From contig JACTAT010000030.1 of the NCBI GenBank assembly GCA_014526335.1, forward strand, positions 704,964 through 768,963: 64,000 nt of DNA, written 5' to 3'. Below the pieces are notes generated by a model that had not been told where the DNA came from, did no database searches, and saw only the letters and a program-made list of their open reading frames with translations. The stretch is from Chrysaora quinquecirrha. Lineage: Eukaryota; Cnidaria; Scyphozoa; Semaeostomeae; Pelagiidae. The position numbers were made by a program, and so were the translations under genes. This document shows, one piece after another, positions 45,301-57,300 of the stretch. Numbering within the stretch: the stretch's first letter is position 1; the number at the start of each line of letters is the position of its first letter.

Positions 45301-48300
45301 GTTTTATGCTTCTAATCCTTAAGATTTTGATTTTATAGGTGTTAAAAGTTTGAATTTCTATAAAGGATTTGACCGTCAGTCACCCTCAGTCATTTTACAC
45401 GGTCAAATCCTTCTAAATTCTCAAACTTTTAATCGCTATAGAATCAACATCGCAAGGACTGGAAGCGCAAAAATTTGCCACAACACTAAAAGGAAGGTGC
45501 TGAATTCGAATTTGAAGTCAAAACTTCCCTATGACCAAAATTTCAATTTTTTTGAAAACGAGGCCCTTAGTTGAAATGGTCTATTTAGATCACCAGGCTC
45601 ATTCACGTGAAAAAAGTGGAATTACTGATTGTTATTTAAGCTGAGTACAAATGTTGATATGATATACACTTTACTACAAGCAATATTGGCACATAATAGT
45701 AAATTGCGAAGAAGGAAGCACCGCAATGTGCAGTTCAGAAGAAAACTTTATGCTAAGAAAAACCTCTCAAATAAGACCAGACAAATTGATCAATAAAAGC
45801 ATAGCTTTCAAATCGACCAATAACAAACTCACCCTTGATTATTTTTTATGTTGTATGCACATACTGCAAAGCCAAATGCAGAGGCCAATTGGACCTATCA
45901 GAAATAAAATTTTACATGGTGCGCCGCTATTTCATGTTCGACTAATGGGTGATAACTTAACGATGTGAAAACTCCAATAAGTTGTGAATATACTGTGAAA
46001 AATGAAATAAAGTTCAAAGATGTTAGACATGAAACGAACCTTATCTTCCGAAGATGGCAGTGACAACAGCAATTTCAAAGTGCCTTTTTCAGGTTTGAAA
46101 ACGAGAACCTGCAAAATCAGGTTTACCTTCAGAAATCATAACATTAATTACAGAAAATAAGATACATTCTCTTTCTATAGCAGGTATATAGTTTATCTCA
46201 TCATGGGATGCTGCAAATACTTACCTTTCCTGTACTGTCACTTCTTGGTCCCCCTGTCGCTATGTCTTCAAAAGCAACAAAGAAGGTAGACGTTAAAAAG
46301 GCATTGTTTTTATATAGCGCTGTTATCTATAACTGTATTTTTGAGGCCTTCGTCACTAAGGTGAGGTACCAATGGTACACCAACAGCCCAATCATTTCAA
46401 GGAGGTAACCCATCCTGGAAAATACCTGGACCGAACCATGCTTAACTTCAGTGATCAAACGGGAACCGGTGTGTCTATGGAATCAAGCCGTAGAGTACAA
46501 GTAGTTTCAAAGGATTAACGTGGGGTTATATCACATTCTGTGGTTATATTCAAAGGCCAGCATGAAAAGAAGGATTTAATGGTAGATTTAATTTCATTTA
46601 ATGGATATGAGATATTTATTTTCCATTTGATTATAGTCATCAAAATTCATGATTGAAGCACTTCTGAATAAAAGGGCTATTAGTAATCACCGGCCCCGGC
46701 CCTGCAGCCCCGGCCCCGGCTCCGTCCCCGGCCCTGGCCCCGGCCCTGATTTTTCAACATGTAATTTTTTATTAGCAATTACCGGCCCCGGCCTTGCAGC
46801 CCCGGCAGCGACCCTGATTTTATTTCTCCTGCTTTCCGGATGTTCTCCTGCCCGGTGTTTCTTATATTTTTGATTTACCTACAAGAACTCAAAACTAAGA
46901 CAAACAAAAGTGTATGCAAACATGTGACTGATGGTGGAAGTGACAAAGAATATGAATATGATATGAAGTGGGGTCAATTAGTGGGACCAATTCAACCAAA
47001 CAATATCTCGTGGCTTCGTCACATAATACTTTTTTTATAAGACACTATATCATTAGATACATGGTCAAAAAGTTAATAAAAAGATACAAAATATAAAAAG
47101 TATAACAAGTTAAAAAAGAAAATTAAAAGAAAGGTATAACAAGTTAAAAGAGAAAATACAAATCAGCGTCCTTGTACAAAGTTTAACGCAGTTTAACATA
47201 GTTTTCACTAACTTGACAAAAACCTAGCCTGTGCTCAGGCTACAAAAACCACGCTAACCTGCTAAAACGAATAAGGGTCAGAAGAAATTATTTGTCATAA
47301 AACTACGTGTCGTGGCTGGCCAAAGGTGTGATTTCACACCTAAAAAAGAAGTAAGTTTAAACAAGTAAGTTTAAACTAACTTACTTAAACAAGTAAGTTT
47401 TAGACTTACTCACCCTGGGTAATGTATGTGCAGTACAGTGGAGGGTGTGCAGTACGGTGGAGGATGTTCAGTACAGTGGAGGGATATCATAAGTACAGTG
47501 GAGGGATACCATCAGTACGGTGGAGGGTGTTCAGTACAGTGGAGGGATATCATCAGTATGGTGGAGGGATATCATCAGTACGGCGGAGGATGTTCAGTAC
47601 GGTGGAGGGATATCAGCAGTACAGTGGAGGGATACCATCAGTACACTGGAGGGATACCAGAAGTACTGTGGAGGATATTCAGTACTGTGGAGGGATACCA
47701 TCAGTACAGCGGAGGGATACCATCAGTACAGTGGAGGGATACCATCAGTACAGCGGAGGATGTTCAGTACGGTGGAGGGATATCATCAGTACAATGGAGG
47801 ATGCTCAGTACTGTGGAGGGATATCAACAATACAGTGGAGGGATACCATCAGTACAGTGGAGGGATGAGGGTGGCGGAAAATTTGAGCATGAATATCTCA
47901 ACTAACAAGTTACTAAAGACTTCAAATAAAATATTTTTATTCAAGTTAGCTATTAAGGATAACGGGAATTATGGAAATCAGAAAAAATAAAGTTTTGGAA
48001 ATTAGGGCTGGGGCCGGGGCCGGGGCCGGGGCCGTATATTACAAAAAAATTACATGTTGAAAAATCAGGGCCGGGGCCAGGGCCGGGGACGGGGCCGGGA
48101 CCGGGGCTGCAGGGCCGGGGCCGGTGATTACTAATAGCCGAATAAAAGATAATAGATCTACGGGCGTGGAGAAAAATTCGATCTGATCCTACCATGCGCT
48201 AAGAGCAATTATTCTTCACAACACAGAACTGCATTATCCTAGTAGGGAATCTACATGGATTATCGTTAAATCAACAATGGTACAAAACCATTGCCGTTGA

Positions 48301-51300
48301 TTGGGGAAAGTGTGACAATTTATTGAAATGGAAATTGGTCTTTGCGAGACAATTTATTTCAGAGCTTAAAGGAAAATAGAACTGCAGAAATTTACGAAAG
48401 ATAATTTACGTAAATAAACGAAAAATAAGCAAAATTCCCATATTCAACTTATTTGAGAGCTTAAAGAAAGTATAAGAGAGGGATATTTCAAAGTAAATGA
48501 CATGATAAAAAATCATACCCTTTCTTGCAGTTGACAAAAAGTTACCATGTGCAAGTGAATAGCCTAGGGCAGGAATGTCAACATACTGTATATCGCAATG
48601 AAAATTGACAAGCAAGAAACAAATAGTCACAGTTTCTTTTTAAAAACTTCCTACGAAATTGCTCTTGATTTAACAATGATTAAAGTCACGTTGAACCGTG
48701 ATAGTGTGTCCTGCTGCTACATTTTTCTGAAACCACACAACATCATTGTGGTGAAATGTTATATCACGTTGACTTTCATGTCCACAACAAACTAAAGAAA
48801 ACAAGCTTATATGTTATCAGCATCACAAACTGAGTAGTTTTCTTCAACAAGTTTCTCTTCTTGTGTAAATTTTCTAATAACCGCCCAGCCTCTTTTAAAC
48901 GCCCGTCTGCAATAAACGCCCTTTCTCAACAAAATGTTTATTAGAGCATTTACGGTATACACTATTGTGATGGGAATCATCAACATATGACAAGCCTTGG
49001 TTTTGGCAGCAGAAAGGTTTGTTGTGTGTCAAGTTTTAATTGCTATACTGCGTAGGGGGAGCTGCCTTCTTGATCAACTTATGTTATCATGTTATTAATT
49101 TATGCAATCATGTCAGCTGGCCATCTTTTTCTAAATTTATATCTGTTTACACGTAGGAAATTATCAGGATCGTCATTGGTATTGAAAATATCCAGAAAGC
49201 AAGCGCGATACTGTGCTGCATTTACTGGGCAGGTTGCTATCAAGATAGGATTGGTATGCGAATAGAAGATTTCACACATTTTGTCAAAGAGTTCTCCAAA
49301 TCGAACAGGCTATCGTATTACATCTGAGAACTTCGATCTAGATACGAATTCTATTAGCGTTATCATGGCAATTTGCTTTCCCGATCGCGATAGCAATCCA
49401 CTTCTGAAAGGGGATCAAATTTGTCACGATAGTTGTCCAGATAGACTGTTTACACGACAAAATTTATCAGGATTGCTGTTCTGTATCCAAAAAGAGGGAT
49501 ATCCGATACTTCTGCTAAAATTACCTGCCAAAACAGTGTGTAAAATAGCTATGATAGCTTATAAAGCAACAAAGTATTTCAAGTCATAACTACCAAAGTA
49601 GCTCAGCTCCATTCCACCAATTTTTTCACTTTCACTCTGAGTATCACTTGCTCTCTGAAATATTTTTCCTATGATGATAAAACATTAAATAATTTTGTAA
49701 TCATTGATTATGATGCAAAGACACAAATGCATTCGGAATTGAAAATTTTAAGTTATACATAAAATAAGCAGAGTGTTTGAAAATGAAGCAGAACCAAATT
49801 GAGACACTATACAAAACAAGATGAGAAAACACTCGAGAAAATAATAGTTATTTCTCAATTCATTCAAAAAGCGCAAACACTATACGGTATTGTTAGTATT
49901 ACGGAAATGCTTGAAATATATTCAAAATAATACTGAAAATCAAAGAAGAATTTACCAGCAAAGTTCTCCACGCCAACAGCCCCAAGCAAGTAGCTTGCCT
50001 GATTTCCCTATCAAAGAAGTTCATGTGTTTATCTTGCAGTTCGAAAAACAGCTTAAAGCTGGAAAAATCAGAAAATGAAAGACCAAAAGACCTAATTTCA
50101 CTTAGATTGTCTACCTGTAAGATCTTTAGATAGCTGAAAACATCACTGCTACTTCGTTAAAATTCAGATTAGTCATGCAGCTACGTCAACAAAAAATATT
50201 TACTGATATAAAACAGAATTTCCCAGCACATAATGCAGTGACCCTGATGCAGTGATGCAGATTCTTTCTCCTTCTTCGTATGCATACTGAATGGATACTG
50301 CCTAAAATCACACATGTAATGTATGTGCAGTACAGTAGAGAGATATCAATAGCGCCATAAAGGGACATCATAACATGCGTGGAAGAGGAAGAGTATCATC
50401 AGTACAGTGGAAGGATATTATCAGTACAGTGGAGAATATTGAATACTCTGACGAGACACAATAAACTGTGTGAAGGGGTATCATCAGTACCGTGGAGGAA
50501 TACCGTTAGTGCCAAGGACGATGCTATGTACCATGGATGGATACCATTAGCAAAGTAGAGAATGCTCAGTACCTCAGACCTATAAATAAGTTGCGTGGAG
50601 GGATATCGCATGTTATCGGAATTCAAGGTCTACGCATAACTTTGAAGTATTTATAGTGACTCGAAAAATAAAAGTTTTTGCATTTATATTTGTCAAACTG
50701 CTTTCTTCAAATAGGTCAGCTTCATAGGCTATAATAACGCGAAACCCATGCTCTAATAAGGATAAATTTGCAATGAATTTATTAGAGGCTCCTCGCTATC
50801 GACAACAAGGCAGTTAAAACATGCACATATTTTCTTGTAGCTACAATGTATTAAGATTTTCAGCAGCAAACCTCTGGAAGAATTTACCTTAAGGATGTCT
50901 GTACCAATTCCTGTTTGGCATTGACCATAATTTTCATATGATGGAACTCCAGGAACAACTAAATAAAACAAAGAAGCGCCTTTCAATGGTTTCTCATTAA
51001 AATAGCCAACACAAGCCTTACCCGACAACATATAATGGCAGGCTGAATAGCCTCATCAGATTAGTTTAATGAGCTGGACAGCCACATAAAAATTTCAGAT
51101 GTAATTCCCGCTCTTTTGCCTATCATATTGACCTTCATTATTAGCATTCCTTCCGTTTTTAGTAACTTCTCGTTTCCTTTTATGTCATTATGTCAACCGC
51201 TATTATAGGGTTATAGCATCTAATGCTTTTAATAAGAATACATTTTGCATTTCTGGAATTGAATTTTACCGGCTGACGACGAGCCTGTGATAGGTTCGAA

Positions 51301-54300
51301 ACATTTGTTATTTTCATCATTTTTTAATTCCGTGAAAGTCAACTGTCAATGTCGCAAATGTTTATGTCGATTTGTTAATCAAATGGAGACTACCAGCTAA
51401 ACATTATTGATAGTCTTCTTCTTAATCCTCAAATATCGTAATCCTCTTTCAATCAAGAAAAAAGTTAATTGACTGGTTAATTGAAAAAAAAACAATATAT
51501 AAAAATAATTTTATTTATCATAAATAAATCGTTTAATTATTCATAATGATCAGTTTTAGACTCGTCGACCGTCCGTTGCCTTCTCTTCCATTGAAAGTTG
51601 AAGTCCCCTTGCCTAGCAAGTTGACAGGAAATCTAATGTTCAGTGGCCTGATATTATGGGTGCAAATATTTGGTGACAAAAATGCACTACGAATTGATAG
51701 CTGACGCATCTGCTCCGGTCGGATACTTTTTGAATCTGACAACATTTCAATGTTTTTGCAGAAGTTTCAGTCATGCAATCAAATACAGTTGACATCCGCT
51801 ATCTCAACTGCCCGCTATCTCGAACATTCGCTATCTCGAACGATTTTCCATTTCCCGTCGTTTTGGTATAAGGGTTTGTATAGAAAAAGTCATCCGCTAT
51901 CTCGAACCCCGTTATCTCGAGCAATCGCTGTCTCCAACCATTTTCGATTTCCCATGGAGGAAAACCTGCTCTTTATCTCGAACTTTCCAAATTTTCTGCT
52001 GAAATGGATAAAGAGACAGGCTGAAAATATGTATAAGTTCGCCTAGAGGAGCGGGAATGGCAGCAGCTAAGTGATATGCTGTCCATGTATACAATGGATG
52101 AAGCTGTTCTCTTTCGAGATGTGCTGCATCGCCATTATCTCCATTTCACCAATAGTAGGGATGAAAGCAGATGATCTTTTACTCCTATGTAAAAAATAAC
52201 AGACTTGTTTGATGATATTTGGATCAGTAGCCTTGCATATTGATAGGAGTTCCTTTTCTGACTAAAAAACTATAATTGTTTATATTATTATGGGGCATCT
52301 GTTATTTCGAACATTCGATATCTCATACAAATTCCAGTTTCCCTTAAGAGTTCGAGGTAGCGGATGTCAACTGTATTTATCAAAAATTATGTTTTTTCTC
52401 AACTTTAATAATAACTTGGCTTTGGCGAAAGTTGTTAATAAAAAATACGATGGGTCTGATTAAGCTGGTTCTACTTACTTTCTGCAATCTTGGCTCTGCA
52501 TGGATTGAATGAACTTCCAATTGACGTCAAGTCACCATCTATCAACCTACATCTTCCTTCAAGTAGGTTATATTGATCTCCAGGACCTAAATATACGGCT
52601 CTGTGGGCGCAGGCCTAAAAGAATATTCAAACAACAACACCTCATTAATGAAATGAAACAAGACGAACGGCAGTAGCGTAACCAAGGGGGGGGCAAGGGG
52701 TGGTCGCCCCCCAATAGTTGAAAAGTTGGTGTTTAAGAAAAGTACATTTCTGCAATAAAATCAGTGGGGGGGGGGTAAGATAAATTCTAACAGCCTTTGA
52801 GCAATAAATATTATTCAATGTCGAAAAAGAGTAGATATATCATCCAACCTGCTCGGTTCCAGGATAATGTTCTGCTACTAATGTTATGTGGCAATTAACG
52901 CCACGTGCTTACTATTGCTCAACCCACACGCCCCTTCTGTTGCAATAGGTCTCGATGTGTGAAGGGTTGTAAAGGTACGAACATTCCTTGTGTTTTTAAG
53001 ATCCCATCGGCCAGAAATAAGGTTTATTAAAAAGACCTCCCTTGCGTATTGTTACTTTGGTGAAAGTCAAAACGTCTACCTCCTTTCTCTCGTTCCGGAC
53101 CCCCCTAGTTTTGTGTGTCTTCGATTAATTAGCTTGAGACATTTATTTCTATGTTTTCATACTTAAAAATGCTTCCTTACAAGTTACCAGCGTAGATACT
53201 TGGTAGCTTTCATGAATTTCAGTGGTCTAACAACAATTTTTCCCTCGCACAGTAATAGAGGCTGCACGAAGATAATAGGTCTGTTGTCGTGAAATGATCT
53301 TGAAAAGCAAGAATTATTCAGCATATTTTCTCCGTTTGAAAGCCCGTCAAATCTCCTTTTTCTCTCAATATAATATTCTAAACTACGCCACTGATGAATG
53401 GGACAAGCAAAACGTAATATAAGATAAGATAAAATAAAACGGACGAAAAAACGAAATGAATTAAAATGAACGGTGGGAAAATCAAACACTGAAACATAAT
53501 TTAATGTTTTGTATCTAATTTGATGCTGAGTTGTTTGAGGATGCACTTTTCTTACATTTGGCAAATAGGGTTGATGTATTTCAATTGGTAGTTGGGCGAG
53601 GAGTAGGACCATGGACAAAGAAAAAGCACCAGGAAACAGGATCTTACCCTAACCAGAACCAAAGCAGAGGACTGAGAATTGGAAACTAGCAGGTAAATAG
53701 TAACACTACTTCGGCATATGGCAGTGGTCAGAGACAGGCATGAGCTGGTTCATTAATTCATTTACTTGTTTGTTTGAAAGGTAGCAGCTTGGGTAAAGAG
53801 TACATACCATTACAGATTGGTCAATTCCACTGCTTTTTAATGATACACCAAACCACTGATTGCTCTTCTGTTCAGAACCCTCTATAATAAACAAATATTT
53901 GCATCAGATAAAAGGGTAGAACAGAATGATTTAATGATAATTATAAAGGGGCTTATGAGAGGAACAGCAAGGTACATAATAAATAGCTGCATGTGGCTAC
54001 TGTTCCGGTGCAATGAAAGCCATCAGACAGAATTCAGTCTATCAGTTCTTGCTTCTAGTTTGTCTGAGCATCACAAAAATATTTAACTGCAGAAGAAACT
54101 TAAGCAGAAAAACTCTAATGGAAATTCAACAGTATCACAGTTTTTCTAGGCAATCTTGGATTTTCAAAGCCTTTTTGAAAAGAGAAAGACTGCAGAATTT
54201 CTCTGTCCCCTTTAGCTGACCTTCAGCCAAAGCAGCATTAGCTAAACTCTCCAGCATGTCTGTGTAATCATAGGAAAATTCATTTTCATTTTTAACATAA

Positions 54301-57300
54301 TGATTGGAAGAAATGTGTTTAAGTAATTGAAAGCAATTTCTGGTATTACCTGGAAGCTCTGTTTTCAAATCTTCATCTCCCAAGCCAAAATCATGATAAG
54401 CAATAAACCTAATGAGGGGGGCAGGAAACACTCTGCCCCTCATATGGATTAGAGATAAAATATAAATGATTGCTACTAACTTCGCTTATCAAATATGACT
54501 TCATCTTTGCACACAAAAGAACCATTTGTTGCACTACATTTAAAAACAGCTCCCGGTGTTTGAAATGACGGTAAACCAGATGAATTTGACTTTGGTGCAG
54601 AAACAAGAAGCCTAAAAAAATAAAATACAACTAATTGTGCATGACGTAATTTATAGAAAATTTAGCTTATCACAAAAACAATTAAAAGGCTTAGTTTTTC
54701 ATTGTCATAAGAAAAATGGCTTATTACAATCAAGGAAACCAACAAAAGAAAATGAAACAATGACGAAATCTTGCATGAAAATGTGAAATGCTGCCAACAC
54801 TATCTGTATATCACAACTAGAAGTTTAATTGCAATAACTCAATTTAAGCATCAAGAAAAGAAATAATCAACGAAATGTGATTATATCTATAACAGAAATC
54901 TTGACAATTCATAGGTACGTCTTGATAATATAATAGGTAAAGAAGAAATGAACTAATAGAATACAAAACTTCAGCGTTACAAGAAACAACTCGAGATCTT
55001 GTTGATCATTCATCTTTATTTGGATGCCAAAGAAAATGCCAAATGCAGAAATTTTTTGGTACGGTCTATTAAGCTGGCCTTCTGCTTCTGCTGCTCTTTT
55101 TTCATAATTGCTACCTTTACGGCTTTACCTACACTTTCAGTGGCTCACTGTGTACCTAGTGCAATGTAAATCAACACATGGTAAGCTAAGGGATAGTCTC
55201 CAAATATTTGTATAAATTTAGTAAAATAAAATTTGTATACATATATTACACGATATTATAAAACTTTTCTTCAACTTTGTTGGAATTTATTCTTATCAAC
55301 ATGTTTTTCAATAGAAAAAATTGTATAAAATTTGAATAGGATTTCATTATAATTCGTATAAAATTCATATAAAATTCATAAAGGATATCGCATAGAATTT
55401 AAAGAAAATGTGCACAAGAACTCGCATACAAATCATATAAACAAAATCTAACACTCAAAAACTTCTTTGAGTTCAAATTCCTATAAAAAGTATAAAATAA
55501 TTTGGAGAAGCTTTCCTAGCAAAATCCCAGAAATTGAAGCATCGAAATTCGCTCAGCTTTCCTAGGAGTTTTGCTCGTTTTCCCAGTTTTTCCTAGGAAT
55601 CCTGGAAAAGCTGGGAGGAGAAATTTCCCAGAAAAAATTCCTAGGGTGTCCAAGGAATTTCCCAGCTTCTTTGATATGGGTAGGGTATCCTATCCCATTT
55701 CATGATGTGGACAGTGGGACAAAAAATGGTATCTCTGTGCTAGATAGCCTGGGGGGTACTTCATTGCTCAAGAGACTAGACGTGCCACCCAGTTTTTCCA
55801 AACCCACCCATGTCTCCCGATGAATTCTGTCACTCATGGTACCAATGTATAGAAAAAACAACGAACATTTTACCCATTTGTACCAATAACTCAAACGTTT
55901 GATCCGAATTTAACACCTGAGGCAACCGTAAATGCGGCGGAAAGGCCTGCGCTGAAAAATAAAACGCACTTTTTATCAGGCTTTTCAAAGCAATGCATGT
56001 CTAAAAGTTTTTATATCTTTTACTACCCATGTGTAGAGATTCTTTACGAAAAACCAACCCATATGTAGGGAAATACGCACGAAAAAAGTTGGGCGGCACA
56101 TCTAGCATATTGAACAATGGAAGTACCCCCCCCCCCTGGGCTAGATAGTTTCTTCCTATCTACATTTTCGATTTAATACAACGTTAAAAAATTGAAAAGA
56201 TTTACACACTTTTTTTTATAAGGAACCTAGCTCAAGGCCTAGTTCTTAAAGTTCCTTATTATTTTACCTCTTTTGGGACGATTGTAGTTCCAAAAGTTCC
56301 TTAATAGTTCCTTAATCTTAACTGCCCATACAGTTTAATGACTACTGTACAGAGGCATTTGCATGAAGCAAAGCTCAAACTACTCAAGGAAAAATTTCAT
56401 ACATGTGCAAAGTGCAATTTATGTGATTTTAGACTGCAAATGAATGGAACGGGCTTTCTAATTCTTGATTGTTTGCAGTTATGAAAATATTCAACAATGA
56501 AAAGTTCCTTAGTGATTTTCTCTTTAGTATAAGTTCTTTAAATTTTCGGGCCTTCTACATGTAGGTTTCTTATAAAGTGGTCCCTTATAAAAAAATAGCA
56601 ACGCTGTAGCAATGTCCGAAGGACGCTGATCATTATGATAATAATGATGAAGATAATGTTAATAATGACGAAGATGACGAAGAAGAAGACAACGATGATG
56701 AGAATGATGATTATGTTGGTGATGATGATGATGATTATGATGATTATGATGATGATGATGATTATGATGATGATGATGATGATGATAATGATGATGATGA
56801 TGGTGATGATGATGACTTTGAAGAGGATGATAATGACCATAATGATCATGCTAGAGACGATCATGATGATGATTATGATGCTCGACGACGAGGACAACGA
56901 TGATGATGATCACGTTGAAGAGGAAAATGATGATCACCGTCTTCAACATGATGATCATGTTGAAGACAATGATTGGTGATTGTGATGATGATGGTGATGA
57001 TGATAATGATCCATTATGATGATGATGCGATTGTTGACAATGTGATCAGATGAATATTTCCTGGAAGAATCCCAAAACTTTGAATCGAAAATAGAAAACC
57101 TCTAGTAACGTATATGTACTAATAAATTTGAGCTCATAGGTTAAACTGTGTAACAAATAACTCCCTTCAGTGCACCGAAACCTGTAATCTTCGCTACAAA
57201 TGATGAATTTAATTCTAGAATCTCCAAAAGCTATCATAACAATTCGCATACTATGCAGATGACTATATTCGATAATTAATAGCACTTTGAAGAATTGATT

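Noticed and set aside
47422..47990. Three overlapping ~150-residue ORFs
   Set aside because: A tandem repeat without stops reads open in all three frames.
49281..49589. Plus-strand ORF of 102 residues between integrin exons
   Set aside because: No family motif, no poly(A) signal or splice context; could not be supported as a gene.
56538..56979. Poly-Ile and poly-Met ORFs
   Set aside because: Translation of a GAT microsatellite.
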